Below are positions 36,158-50,400 of a stretch of 64,000 nucleotides of DNA, in pieces. Position 1 is the stretch's first letter, and every line of letters begins with the position of its first letter. Source of the stretch: Tetrahymena thermophila SB210. Taxonomy: Eukaryota > Ciliophora > Oligohymenophorea > Hymenostomatida > Tetrahymenidae. The stretch spans positions 186,001 to 250,000 of the forward strand of contig NW_002476013.1 of the NCBI RefSeq assembly GCF_000189635.1. Direction: 5' to 3'. A program made the translations under genes and the position numbers. The notes below the pieces were generated by a model. The model had not been told where the DNA came from. It searched no databases and saw only the letters and a program-made list of their open reading frames with translations.

Positions 36158-39011
36158 GTGAAATTTGATAACTCGTCAATAAAATATATAAAAATACAAA
36201 CTCAAAAACATCCAAAACATAAAGTGTTACTAAATTAATAAAGAAGTGTTAAAAAAAAATCAAATAAATTTGTCTAAAAGGGAATCTTTAATTAAAAAAA
36301 ATACATTAATCTTAAAGTTGCAGGCTAAAAATAAATTAAGTGGTATTATCTATAAATTAAGATTAAGCTTTCATCTTCTTAAAGAAGATGGTAATTCATA
36401 CGCAATAATTGAAATTAAATTGTAAATTGATAAAATTAATTAAAGTAATTAAAAAATATTAAACATTTCTTGCATTCTAGAAGTAAAGCTTTATTAAGCT
36501 AATACATACGTACATACGTCTAAGGATGCTTTCATTTTTAAAGAGTAGTTTATCCACCTAAAATCAAAATTAATAATTTATATATATCATTTTCAAATAT
36601 TTACATCAATATTTGAAATTTTAGCCTATATAAAATATAATAATTACTTACTTGATTTGTTTGTTTGTTTGTTTTCCACAAACATTGCAAGCCACAAACA
36701 AAATTATTGAAAAATGAAAGATGATTTCATAACTTTAAACTAATTAAATTATATCAAGAATATCATTATGAAATATATCTATCTACACTCTATATTAAAA
36801 TTATAATTAACAAATACTTCTCCAAACAAAAAATAAATAAATACTATTTTAATTGATAAAAAAAAATCTTTCTATCACTCTATGTATCTATCTAAAAATC
36901 TTTTTCTGTTCTCTATTGAATATTTGTTTTATTGTTGATTTATTATTCCTTCTATTTCATACAATTTTAAAAATACTACTTTTTACTATTAAAGTGTTTA
37001 TTTTATTTAATTAGTTTTTGATTTCATGGTAGAATAGTAAATAAATTCAAAATCTCTCGCTACTTGAAATTATTTTATTAAAATTTAAGTATTTATTTTA
37101 TCCTAAGATGCCTTTGGAATTTATGATTAATATTGACAAAAGAGTAACGTGAAAAAATTGATAATTTTAGATTATAATCTGTAATTTATTAAAAAAGAAA
37201 ATTAATTTTATCTTTTTCATATTTCATCACATATTTATAAAGTTCAATTTTTCTGATTAATTTTAAGATTTCTGAGATAATTTTTAATTGCGTAATTTGT
37301 TTCTATTTTACAACTTGATAATCAAATAAAAAATTAAATAACTCCTTAATTTAATTTGAAATGTTCCTAAATATTTAATTTTATGAGCAATTATGTATTT
37401 ATTTAAGATATAAATCCTAACTATTACATCTATTTTTGATCAGAATTTAATAAATAAAACATTATGAAATTTAAATTAGTTTTATTTTTACACAATAGAA
37501 AAAATCATTCAAAACAAACTGAAAATTGTTGAATTCAGTATTTAAAAGAGTAATTAGCTTTAAAGTTAATTTTAAAAATTTTTTGTTTATAATTTATAAA
37601 AAATATTAATCTAATAACTAAAATTTCCATTTCAAAACAATACAAGAAACTTTATAATCAGTGATTAGATGAACTCTTAAAATTTAGAATTCGCAATCTT
37701 TTAAGAATATTAATGATGATTTATTTATAAATCAAATAAATTTCACAAATTCTTATTGAACTGATCTGAATCTTTTTCTACTTCTAAATCATTTAATTAT
37801 GAAAATTTTTCATTTTATTTCAAAAACCTTTGTTAATCTAAAGATTTTCCTAAAAATATAGTAATTATATTTATTCAATAAATTTTTCTAAAATAAATAA
37901 TATTTTTTTAATTATATTTAACACAGCATACATTTAAAAAAAATAAACAGACAATTTTTTTTATTCAAATTTTAAGCTTACCTACTGACTTAGTTGACAT
38001 TCATGAACTAAATTTGTAGATTTTGTCTCATTCACTGTTTGTATACATAAATTTTTATGATAAAAAATATAATTTCTTTAAAAAATACTTTTAATAATCA
38101 AAATTTTTTATTTATAAATAAAGAGTTAAAATTACAAATTGTTTGTAATGAATTAATTATGTTAAACTTTTTAATAAAAAAGTAAATTTTTTTTGTTTAA
38201 ATTATAGAATTTTTACTTGATGAGCTTAAATGTATTTATTTAAATATATTTTATAAATAAAATTTGGAGAATTAATGATAAATATTTATGTAAGTTATAA
38301 GGATTAAATTTTTTCTTTAAATTATTTTGAATTTTGTAAAAAAATAAATATTTCTTTTAGAATATGAAAAATCTAAATTAAACTATGAGCAAATTATTTT
38401 AAAAATAATCAAATACAATTATTTGATTTAAAAAAGACAATATTCTTAAAGATATAATTTATTAATATATTATTAGTTGTTTGTAGTAATATTTTAATTT
38501 AATAGTTATACCATTAAATTGATGAATATTTATTTTGATGATATTATTTTTATAATTTCTTATAAAGTTTTCTAAATTATAATATTTAAACACATGAGCA
38601 ATAAATGACAAAAATTACTTGAAATAGCACTTTATTTTCATATTTTAATTAAATGAGATAATATTTTAATTTTATGGTTATAACATATTTAATTTAATGA
38701 TTTTACATTCTTATTAAATAAAGTTGTTTGAATGAGTTCAAATCTATAAAAGTTATATAATAACAATGAATTTAAAACATTTTTGATATTGCTAGTTGAA
38801 TGAAATAATATTAAAATTTTTTTTAACATTAAAATAAAACATATTTTTTTGCTTATTTTATTTTTATATTTTTAACAAATTAATTTATCAAATGATAATA
38901 ATTAAATGTATGAAGTATAAATGATTAGATTTATTTAAAATATTTAATTACTTTTTATTTAAAACAAGAAGAGAACTTATAGAAAAATCTTAAAATAAAT
39001 TTAAATAATTA
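36158..39011. other. AT-rich spacer between convergent genes
   Basis: 2.9 kb with no supported coding frame. Small simple repeats occur: alternating ACAT/ACGT near 36505-36520 and a TTTG run at 36657-36674. Otherwise long A/T-rich filler. Confidence 0.55.
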
Positions 39012-40165
39012 TCATTTTGTCTTTTCAGAACACATTTTTTTATGTAAATCTGATTTAAGCTCATGAAAATCTAACATTTCTTTAGAAGAAAACTTGCGCT
39101 TACAAGGAGTGCATGCAAAAATTTTAGATCTTTCTTCTATAATTAATTCTTTGACTTTTTTAAGCTCTAATCTGCAATTCAAAAGTTCCAAATCACTCTC
39201 TTATTTATTTTTTGATTCTTCTTCATGCTTTTTGAGTCTTTGTAGCTTGTCGCCAAAATATTAATGTCCTGGTTTATGCAATCTTGAATGATTTGTATTA
39301 TTTTCATCTTAAATATAGCTGCTTGATGTAAAACCTCTATTATTTTTCGGTCCTCTGAAATTATATTCTCTTTTTTACTATCCAGAAACACCTTATGGCA
39401 CGTGTTAAATAACAGTATCATCTTGATCATCGTCATCATCAATATTTCCAAATACTAAAAATGTTAATTTAAACAAAAAATTAGTATTCTTATGAATATT
39501 TTTATTTAAAATTTAACCTGATTAAACTTTTTAATTTTAAGTTTGAGAATTATTGCTATTCGCTGATGCAACGGTAGATGAGCTACTACTGTTAGCATTT
39601 AATGACCCACTTCTGGCTTTTATTGCTTTTAAGGCATCATCTAATCCCTTTATAATAGAATCATAATTATAATTTAGGTGGTTTGATTTCCACAGCTATC
39701 AATATATGCATTATCTTTAAATAGAAATGAATTATTTATTTATTATGTGTTCAAAACTCTACTTTTTGACTCTTTGAAGTTAAATTATGAGACATTTTAG
39801 ATTTGTTTAAACTCTTGTCTTAAATATTCCTATTTATCAAAATATTTCTACTACCTTCTTTACTAATAAATTCCTAAATCAAGAAAATAAATTAAAAGCT
39901 AACATATAAATTAATATAATTAAAAAACAAACTCAATATTAATTACATAAATAAATAATAAAAAATAAATAGCTATCTTGTCTCTTTCTTGAGACACATA
40001 ATTTATTTTTTAAAATGAAAAATTGAATATCTCAAAAGATGTTTTGATCTGTTGTAAATAAATAAAATCTATTGAAATAGTAAATATACTAATATTATTT
40101 TATAATTTAAGTTATATTTTATTGGTGTTTAAAGAAATTTTAAACATCAATTTTTAAATATTCAT
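39012..40165 (-). CDS. U1-type C2H2 zinc-finger protein
   Basis: Four exons: 40165-39947, 39873-39763, 39695-39518, 39454-39012. Total 317 codons, phases agreeing (316 aa). The start is uncertain: the first exon is AT-rich, and other start points are possible. The middle is Ser/Asn-rich, then an acidic DDDDDQDD run and a Lys/Glu-rich helix. The C-terminus holds one zinc finger, C284-x2-C287-x12-H300-x6-H307 (core ACTPCKRKFSSKEMLDFHEL). That long His spacing is the U1/matrin type, which is common in RNA-processing and double-stranded-RNA-binding proteins. In the standard code this gene is invisible, and a longer frame on the same strand in its last exon is only a shadow. A role in RNA binding is inference from the finger type. 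Confidence 0.68.
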
Positions 40166-41769
40166 TTTTATTATAATCAAGCCAATATCTTCAAACGTAA
40201 ATATTAGAGTTTCTTGATATTAAATTTTCTTTATTTTGATTGGTAAGGATATTTTAAAAATAAAATATCTAGATATATCTAAAATTATGACATTATTGTT
40301 TACTCATAATGAATGAGAAATAAGTAAAAATAAATATAGATCTAAATATTTTAAAAATATAATATCGAAATTAAATTTACAAACCTAATAAATAAGCATA
40401 TGGTAATTAAAAATTTATTAAATTGACTAAATTTTCAATTAATTTTTCAATTTTTGAGAAATATATTTTATTGGTGGGTCACATTGTAAAACTAGATAGT
40501 CATTTTTAACATGATGCCTACCCTAAAAATAATACTACTCAAAAGAAAAAAAAGCTTTAAATAAGATATAAAGTTATATTCAATAAGGGAATCGCTTAAA
40601 TATAAATATTTAAAATCATAGAGTATGCTTTTAAGAACATAATCCATAAAAGAATTATTATTGGCTTTAAATTATTTATTAATTAATTAATTGAACTTTT
40701 TATTTTTCATATAATAAATTTAAGAGTGTATACTAAATTATTAAGAATATTTTTTTAGTAATTGTTACAGTAGATTCTTTTTATTTATTTAATTTATTTT
40801 AAGATGCGCTGAGTTTAAATCCATTGATATTTTTAGTAAAAGAATTAGAAAACAAAAAAAAATTTCAATATGTATTTATATTGATAAGCAATATGTTTTT
40901 AATGATTTTATTAAAATAATTTACATTCATTACCTATTTATTATTAAGTTAAAAATAACTTTTAAATTAAATTATGTATTTAGACTGAAGAAATTATCAT
41001 ATTAAACTCAAACAATTTTCTCATTTTTTTTTTAAATGTGTTGATGATAAAAAATACAAAAAAAAAATTAAATATTCGAGATATAAGTGTAATCTTTTTA
41101 ATTTAAAATTCACTCGATGCCTTAGCTAATTTTATTTATATAGCTCATATATTTATAAAATGTTTAAAATTTATAGAAATAAATTTAAGCTTAAATAGTT
41201 TAAGTTTTAGACAGAATATCTGAATTCTAATTGAGTTTATTCTATAGAGAATTATTAAATTTTTTTAAAGATATTTAGAAAATTTAGAATTAAAAATATA
41301 AATTCGTGTTTTTTCCTTTAAACTGATGATCCTCAATTAAGATAAATTAATTAAATAGGATATTAAATAAATATCTTCAATAGTACGAATAAGCTAATAA
41401 ACAAAAAAAATCAAATCAGCTGTTTTCATAAAAATAAATTCTAAAAAGTTAAAAAAATATCATACGAAAAAATTATATAAATAAGCTTTTATGGATAAAT
41501 AAATAATGTAATAGCTTGAGATATATTTTCGCATTAAAAGTGTCTCTATTTTTTGTTAGAATATTATTTAAAAAATCATACATTATATTGTAATTATTAT
41601 GATAACTACCTGATTGATTAATTAATAAATAAATAGATAAAAAGGTATCTTTAAACAAAAAAGGTAAGAACTTTATACAAATATTTATATATAAAAAATA
41701 CTTTACAAAAAAGAATTATAATTAATAAAGACTCAAAAGATATTTTATTAAGTATAGGTTGTTGGTAAT
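40166..41769. other. AT-rich spacer
   Basis: 1.6 kb between the zinc-finger gene and the kinase, which are divergently transcribed. No supported frame. It probably holds the two promoters. Confidence 0.55.
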
Positions 41770-43838
41770 ATGATAAGCTTTGAGGATTAATACATTATTT
41801 CAGAATAAAAATTAGGAGAAGGAGGCTTTGGAACTGTTTATTAAGGTATAGATGTCATAAACTAGAAATTTGTAGCTTGTAAAGCTGTCTCAATAGCAAA
41901 GCTTGCTTAAATACCTAAGCTTGTGGAGTTATTTGCTCAAGAAATAGCTTTACAGTAAAAGTTAAAGTCTCCTTTCACTGTTGAGCTCTATAAAGTTTAT
42001 AAATGCTAAGATCATTTCTATTTGATACTTGAATTTTGCGAAGGCGGAGATCTATCGTAATATGTTAAAAAAAATGGACCTTTACCAGAGCAAAAAGCAA
42101 TAGGTTTTCTTATGCAGATATTAGCAGGTTTCAGAGTATTGCATTAAAACTCCATCATCCACAGAGAGTAAATTTTTCTAAATTTAAAGCTATTAACCAA
42201 AAAATAATAATTTAGTTTAAAGCCTGCAAATATATTGATGAGTGGCAATGTTTTGAAGATTGCAGATTTTGGAGCAGCCAGAACGGTTGATTTAGAAAAT
42301 TAAGCTGCTACTAAGATAGGAACTCCTCTTTTCTTAGCACCTGAAATCCAAGAAGATAAAGAATATGGTTTTGAAGTAGATATCTATAGGTAAATATCAT
42401 TTAATTAGTTAATTACGATTTACACTTTAATAGAAATTACTATTAAAAATGCTACAAAAAAAAACAAAATTTTAATAAAATTACATTTAATAAAGAACTT
42501 TTCTGAATCCAACTTTCTAAGAATGGATGCACTTATTATTTTTTAGATATCTTTTTTCAATTTGATATTTCAAAACATAATAATTTTTTTTAAAACTTCA
42601 TTACAAAATAAAGACTTAGTTTGAAAATTAGATACAAATGAATTTTTAAATAATATATTTATAAATTAATATATTTAGTTTAGGAGTTTTACTCTATTTC
42701 ATGCTCTTTAATGATTACCCATTTGGTGGGTCTGGCATTTAGCTCTATAATAATATGAAGAGTGAAAAGATAGATTTCAAGAAAAATGGAGTCGTTATTT
42801 CAAGCTAGTTAAAGGACTTGATAGTGAGACTTCTCAAGTATGATAGAGAGCAAAGAATTACTTGGGCTTAAATTTACTAACACCCAATTGTTAGTAAAAA
42901 CTTAAAAAATGATAACATATCTGCTGAAATCATTTTAGCTCCTTAAGCCTCAGACATTAAAATGTATTAGGACCCAAAGTTTAGTAATAAAAAAGGTTCT
43001 TTAGATAAAAAACCATAAGGTGGTTAGTTTATTCCAGAATAAAAATAACCTCAAAAGGTAGATCCTTATGTAGAAGCTTAAAAACGTTAGGTAATTGAAG
43101 AGAAAAAAAAGCTTGCTTTAGAAATAGTTTCAGCTATTTAAAAATATGTGCATAAGAAAAATGTAAATTTTTGAATTTTTCTTTTTAAGTTTATTTATTT
43201 ATATTTTATTTATCTATTGTCTTTATTTCTTACAGGTTTATGGAGTATTGTTGGTTTTAGCTATTTCGTTTTCAAAATTGTAAAAGTTAGGAATTAATTA
43301 TCAAATTCCTGCTTATTTAGTACAAAAAAAACTCAGAGCACTGAATCAAGAAATGCTTTAAGCTATTGTTCAGAAAAAGAATATTTTTAATTTAAGCTGC
43401 TTTAACATTTTTTGCAAAACTGAGTATTACACAAAAATTGAAGACTTGGTTAAAGGAGACTCTGTATAAATTGAAAATTACATGAGTTCCACTTAACAAG
43501 CTGCGCTTTAAAGTATGGCAAAGCTAGGCTTAAATAATTAAAGTTTAAGAGATGAAATTAATTAAATAGAATTAAGCCCTCGTTTTAATGAGCATTTAAT
43601 TGGATCACTAATGAGTTATGCAGAGGGCTTAAAAAAGATAATGTTTTAAGCTTAAGATAAAGATGTTAAACTAGCCCTTTTCTTCAATATTGCACTTGCT
43701 TATGAATCTTGCTGTATAGAAAAACTCTTTAAGGATTAAAACTTCGATTTTGAAAAGCACAAAGTACAATTATTATAGACTTCTCCTGATTAATTTGGAA
43801 AAATATTAGAACAAAAATGTGCTCAAATTTTTGATTGA
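41770..43838 (+). CDS. ULK/ATG1-like serine/threonine protein kinase
   Basis: Four exons: 41770-42167, 42216-42389, 42679-43162, 43236-43838. Total 553 codons (552 aa). The kinase domain opens the protein: glycine loop GEGGFGTVY (16-24), catalytic Lys38 in ACKAV, HRDLKPANIL with Asp133 (split by intron 1), DFG at 150-152, and the activation segment GTPLFLAPEI. All key residues are present, so it should be active. A linker rich in Gln and Lys follows at about 290-350. The C-terminal 200 residues are mostly helical, like the MIT-type tail of ULK/ATG1 kinases. In other eukaryotes ULK/ATG1 starts autophagy, and ULK3/Fused-type members act in signalling or cilia. Which branch this belongs to is not settled from sequence by eye. 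Confidence 0.83.
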
Positions 43839-44860
43839 AAATTTTAATAATTAAAATAAATTTATGTCAATTTATTATTATTTAAATAAATATTTTTTTT
43901 TTGAAACAAATTTAACCAAAGAAATAAAATTGTTAAAAAGGCGTAAAATATATTTATTTTTTGTACATTGTGCGAAGCTTTTTTTAAATCAACTATCTAA
44001 TTGATTTTCTAATTAATTAATTTTCTAAAAATTGATAAACATATATCATAATTTTTTTGATATTAAAATTAAAATAATTTTTTACTTGGAATTTATTTTT
44101 GTTTTTTAAAATTGAAATTTCTTGAAGAACTCCTCAGTTTTCAGTGGACTTTAAAACACTAAATTATGGTAATAAATCTTAATTTAAAATATTACAAAAA
44201 TAAATATTTTAATATTTTTCTAATAATTTTAATCAATTATATACTTTCGATTGATACGTCTACTACATAAAATTTTTAAATCTGTATTTTTTTAGAATAG
44301 ATTGTGAATAAATGAAATATTTTTAAAATTAAATATTGAAATATATTCTTAAATGTAATTTTAGTCTAAAGAGCATTAGTAAATAAATTCAATAGATTTA
44401 AACAGATGGTAAATTAAATTTAAAAAAGTTACAAAACTTATCATATTTCATTGCTTTTATTGAACGGGATTTTATCTTTTTAAAAAGAAAAATAAGCTCA
44501 TCAATTAGAAAATCAAAAATAAAAAAAGATTATTTATCTAAAATATTTTCATATAATAAAATTATTCAATTTTGCTGCAAACTTTGTTTCTAAAAAAATG
44601 GCATTTACAATTTTATTAGAAAATTTTAATTTTTATATTTAGGTTTAAACAGAATTTTTATGAAATTTTAAGTGTTTACTTTTAATATCATATTTTATTG
44701 CTTATTTTTAAATCAATTACTTGCTTTATATATTAAAATCCTTGTTAAAAAACAAAATATAATTAAAGAAAAAATTAAATTTAATAAATATTCAATAAAT
44801 ATGTTTTGCCACAGACAAAAGATCATTTTTTTTTTGACAAACTGTACTTAAAAGTATAAA
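43839..44860. other. AT-rich spacer
   Basis: 1.0 kb between two plus-strand genes. No supported frame or repeat. Confidence 0.6.
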
Positions 44861-45478
44861 ATGATAGGAAACAAATACTCAAATCTATTAAACTCTAAAT
44901 TAAAAGAAAATATAGAAGTTAGAAATATTCAGGAAGGATGGAAAGAAATATCTAGCAATAATCTTATCACTATGTATTCTACAAGTTATAAAGGTCACTA
45001 AGTTTAACTTAATAAATTTGAAGGAATAGTCCCTGTAAATTTTGAAAAAGCTGCTCAATTTTATTTTGAGAATCTAGATGATCAAAAAAAAAATAGAGAC
45101 ATCTGCGAATAGTTTTTTAAAATAGAAAATGTAGATGAAAACACATTTGTAGCTTATTATTAGTCTAAAGGTAACCAAATAGTGAGTTCAAGGTATGTGA
45201 TTGGAGTATAGCATAGGATAAAATTAAATGATAATGAATATTTAATTACAAGAGATAGTATTGATGAACACCCTAATTCTCCTAAAACTGATGCCATTCA
45301 AGCTGACTAAATAATTTCAGCTACATTTTTAAAAAAAGTTAGTTAATTTACAACTAAATTAGAAATTTATTCCTTATTTGATCCTAAGATTAATCTTCCA
45401 ACAACCTCATCAAACTTTATTAACTAAAAAAAACTTGAATCAATAAATAAAGATTTAGATATTATAAAATAAATGTGA
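44861..45478 (+). CDS. START-domain lipid-binding protein
   Basis: Single exon, 205 aa, ATG 44861-44863, TGA 45476-45478. The whole length matches a lone START (StAR-related lipid transfer) fold in order and size. There is a W-x-E region near residue 30 and the strand FEGIVPVNFEKAAQFYFENL. FVAYYQSKGNQIVSSRYVIG stands in the place of the usual 'vvY...k...pvs.RD.v' block. The later part has ITRDSIDEHPNSPK, QIISATFLKK, and FDPKINLPTT in place of the usual 'DpkG.iP'. There is no signal peptide or membrane anchor, so it is probably cytosolic. START domains bind sterols, phospholipids or ceramide; the ligand here is unknown. Flanks are AT-rich spacers, with no neighbour that suggests a pathway. Confidence 0.72.
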
Positions 45479-47444
45479 GTAATAACATAAAAGTTATTTT
45501 AATATTTCTCTTGTTTATATATTATCTTAAACAAAGAAGTAAATCTATATTATATATTTTTATCTTTGAATATACTTCATTACTTATTTATAATAAATTT
45601 CATATAAATACATTTTTAGAATTTAAATGACAATTTTTTCTTTTTAAATTTATGAAGTAAAAATCAGTGATCAATCTTACAACATATATTCTATTCAAAA
45701 ATGTATATTTTTTTTGCTTTTATTTCAAAAGAATAAAATATATTAGAATATTTAAATATATTTTGGCATTTTTTATTCAAATTAGAAATATTTTGCTATC
45801 ACTGATAAAATTATTTATTTTGCAGTTTAGAAAAAATTTTTAGGCACAAAGAAAACAAAAAAATTGATGAAAGTTTAATTGATTTTAAATTTATTAATTA
45901 TTAGTAGTAAATCTTTAATTATCAAAGTTATTTTATAATTTTAATCTGAATTAAGCTAAAACAAATCAGATATCAATATAATAATATCAGACAATTATTT
46001 TAAATATGAAGAAAAAAAGTGCTAATCAAATGCATTTTTTTGCAAAAACTCAAAAACTTTACAAAATATAATAAATATTGAAATAATTTGAATAAGATTT
46101 TAATTAAAGTATGATAAATAAATAAGAATTTATTAAAATGAGTTATGAGTTTATTAAAGATTATTTATGTTTTATTTTAAAAAATCCATAATTTTCTTTA
46201 AATTAATAATAATTCTATTTCTTTTATTTATTTCAACTAACTTATAATAAAATAATATTATGATTTTTATAATTAAAGATTATTAAAGATTTATATCTTA
46301 CTCAAATTTAATATTATATTCTTTTAATTTTAAATGGTAACAGTAGATAGATATTAAATATTACTTTCAATAACTTAATATGAAAATTTTTTAAAATTGT
46401 TTTAACAGTTAGAAAAATTGCAAAGATATCTGGCTTTCATAAAATGTTTATATAATTCACTTAAAGGAAAATTATAATTTTATTATAAGAATATTAAATC
46501 TAATATAGAATGTAAAAATAATGATTACGCTAATAGCCTTCGCTTTGAGTTTTGAATTTTAAGAAATTCTTAATTTACTTTATTTGAGATGAAATAAAAA
46601 CATTTAAAAAAATAGAAATAATTAATTAGAATTGTTTAAATAAATTACTAATATTTAATTAATTTGATTTGAGAATAGATTTTTTTCTAAATAGATATCA
46701 AAGCTTTTAAAAAATTGTATCGAAAGTAAACTGTCTTAAAGTTTTTAATAGTAGAATTCATATTTAATTTTTGGCTTTAAGTGCAGAGTAAGCCAAAAAA
46801 TAATTTTGATAAATTGAAAATTTTCAAAAGAAGAAAGGAGTTTGTAAATATTAATTACAGATGCTTAAATTGCTATTTAAAATGAGCTAATCAAACATAC
46901 GAATATATAAAAATAAATTAATAATTAGCAATTAAAAATTTAAGCAATACCCCGAATAATAAACTATAAATTTTATAAATGAAATAATTAGAGTTTTTAT
47001 TGTTATAATTATTCATTCGAAAATCAAAAAGCAATCAAATTCATTTGCTTATAATTTTTTTAATATTTCAAATTAAAATTTTGGTTTATCAATGAAAAAA
47101 GAGTTTCTTATTTCAAACAAATTCATTGATTGATTAACTCAGTTTATAATCAAGTCTATTTCAATTGTATAGCTAATTTATATTTTTTTATATTTTAAAT
47201 AGTAAATCCAGTCTGAATTATCAAACGGAGTCAATCAACCATACAAGAGGTAAACCTTATTATTAGATTTGATTGAAAAATTTGTAAGAATTATTGATAG
47301 CAATCAAATTTTTTAATAAAAAATAGTGATTGATAAAATTCATATAGAAAACAACTAACTAACAAACTAACAATCATAATAAGCTCATAAATAAAGAAAC
47401 AAGCAAATATTCATAAAAAATTAAATAAATAATCATCAAACTTA
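45479..47444. other. AT-rich spacer
   Basis: 2.0 kb upstream of the TTLL gene. No supported coding frame. A-rich sequence with ACTAACAAACTAAC repeats just before the ATG is probably 5' UTR. Confidence 0.55.
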
Positions 47445-50400
47445 ATGTCTTAGAGCGATTTTAAAGAGGAGTAATTAGACTCTAAAAAGAGCAGTAAGCA
47501 AGTTGCTGATAAAAAGGAATTGGTTTTAGGTATCAATTTTGATCCTGATAAAGAGGAATACGATGGAAACTACTCTGATTCTGGAGAAGAATCCGAATCA
47601 GAATAAGCATAAACAAATTATGACGATGATATGGCAGAAGATGAGTAACTAGTGCCAGAAGATGGTGTTTCAACAAAATAAAATAATAATAAAAAAGGAA
47701 ACGGTGATAAAAAAACTAAGAAAGTAAAAAAAGCTCCTGCAAAATAGGCATCTTAGGCTAAAAGAAAGCCACAAACTTTGGTTATGAATGTTGCTGGTTT
47801 GTTATTTTTTGATTTCTTTTAGCTTTTTTTCCTTTAAAATTATATAGTTAGATTTTAACTAACCTACTACCTACCTACATACATACATACCAAGCTATTT
47901 CTTATTCATTAAGTATAAATAAATCACACAAGCAAAAATCTTTAAAAATATGTTAAAAAAATATTGAATTTAAGCATTCGCTGTCCTTTTCCCATTTAAA
48001 CATAAAATGAATTTTAAAAAAGCATTATTTTAGTCATTTTAAAAGTAAAGCAGGAAAAATAAGCTCAAATTGTAAAGTTAATCACTCCTCAGTTGCAGAT
48101 TTTAAAAATTTTTTATAAGAAATGAAATAAAATTTCTGCACAAATAGAGCAAATTTAACAGATATTGAATAATAAATGAGTAGCAGGTGTAGTATTAATG
48201 AGAGTATTAGCTAATATTATGATTTAAATTACAATTATTAACAAATATAGATACATAGTATCCTGTTGTTAAATTCGTGGGCAAAAAGATTTTCAAATGG
48301 AAACTTTGTTATGATGCAGAAAACACTGATTGCGATATTACTTGGACTGATAACGCTGTTTAACCAGAATAGCTAGGAAAAATGCAGCCCCATTAAAAAA
48401 TTAATCACTTTCCTGGCATGTTTGTGCTAGCTAGAAAAAACCACTTAGCTAGAAATCTAAAAAAAATGAAGAAACAGTTCCCTGATCACTATAAATTTTT
48501 CCCTTAAACTTGGTTATTGCCTGCTGAATACAACGAACTTCGTACTGAATTCGATAAGATCTCTAAAGGAAAATGCAAAACATTTATTGTTAAACCAGTA
48601 ACTAACTAATTATTTGATGATTTATTTTTGAAATGACAAAAAAAATAAGCAAATGGAATTATTCGTTTATTATTAATTCTCAAAGAGTAGATTTACAATT
48701 TTATTAAAATTAAAAGCAACAACAGCTTTTATAAAATTTGACCCAATTCTTTGGACATAAAAATTTTAAATAAACAAATTGTTTCATTTAATATGATAGA
48801 ATTAAGACTGTTAGAAATTTCATCAATATTTTAAATGCAAATTAAATAAACAGATATTTGCTTTTAGATGAATAGAATATTAGAAATATATTTTTGCAGT
48901 TTAAATATTTATATTTTCTTTATAACAGGAAGCAAGTTGCTAGGGAAGAGGTATCTTTTTGACTAGGAATTTAGATGATTTAAACAGTACCGATCATTAT
49001 GTAGTTTAAAGGTAAAATAAATAATTATTTTCTCTATTAAAAATAATATTATTTTTTATAGATATTTACACAAGCCCTATCTCATAGATGGATTAAAGTT
49101 TGATTTTAGAATTTACGTTTTGCTTGCAGCTTGTGATCCTATGAGAATATATATTTTTAAAGAAGGATTAGCTCGTTTAGCTACAGAAGAATATGAAGCT
49201 CCACATCGTGATAATTTAGATAATCTTTGCATGCACTTAACTAACTATGCCATCAATAAAGATAACCCTAATTTTGAATTTAATGAAGATGAAAATTAAA
49301 TGGATGTAGGTCACAAAAGGTCTTTGACTTCAGTAATGGAGGTAAACCTTTTTAATCAAAAAAGCTCAAAAAATATTAAACCAAAAAAATCTCATAGCAA
49401 TAAAAATTTAATCTAATTTTTTATCGAAAAAGCTTCTTAAAAATTAAGGACATGATATTTAAAAGTTATGGGATCAAATTAAGGACATCATAATAAAAAC
49501 AATAATTAGTGCTTAGCCTACTCTAAGTCATCACTATAAATCTTGTCAACCAGATAACTACATGAATAATATGTGTTTTGAAATATTGGGATTTGATGTT
49601 TTCTTAGACGCCCATTTAAAACCTTGGCTATTAGAAATTAATCATACTCCTAGTTTTACTACAGATACTCCTCTTGATAGTTTGATCAAAAAGAATTGTA
49701 TCCGTGATGCATTAACATTGATGAATTCGACTGTTAAAGCTAGAAACGAAATTGTTTCACAAAGAAAGGAATAACTTTAAAAAAGAGTCCTAACTGGTAA
49801 AAAATAAAAATTAACAGCTGAAGAAAAAGCAGCTGAAATAAAAAAAGCTATGTAAAAGAGGGATGAGTACGAATCAAAGAATTTAGGAAACTATGAAAAG
49901 GTTTATCCTCTAGAAGTAAATAAATTTATTTAATTAACCCTAAGTTAATATTCTAAAAATAAATAAAAAGCCTGATGTTGAAGATATTTACATTGCTTTC
50001 CAACAACACTCTCAATAGCTTTATGAAAACTGGACGGGAGCAAGTAATTAATATAAATAGATGATTTTGGATTTAAATTTATTTTGATAATCTAAAAAGA
50101 TATTAGAAGAGTCTCAAAGAAAGACAGTTCAATAGGAGGTAATACTATCTAAGGAACAACAGCGAATAACAGTGTCAAAGGAGTACCAAATTAACAAAGA
50201 AATTCGATAAATGATAAAAATAAACCAAACTTACCTGCAGCTAAGGTACCAATTAAGCCAGTTGCAGCCACCAAATAAGTGATTCCTAAAGTTGTCTAAA
50301 ATAAGACTCAAGTTCCCACCTTCTCTTCAAGCTCGAAAATTAGATCAAATGAAAATGTAACAAAATTTTTAATTTGAACATAAAAATGATTAGTACAGGT

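Noticed and set aside
39179-39451. 90-codon minus-strand ORF
   Set aside because: Same strand but wrong frame within the last exon of the zinc-finger gene, where the other frame gives the acidic run and C2H2 finger.
41473-41658. 61-codon minus-strand ORF upstream of the kinase
   Set aside because: AT-rich, no conserved look, and of a length expected by chance when TGA is the only stop.
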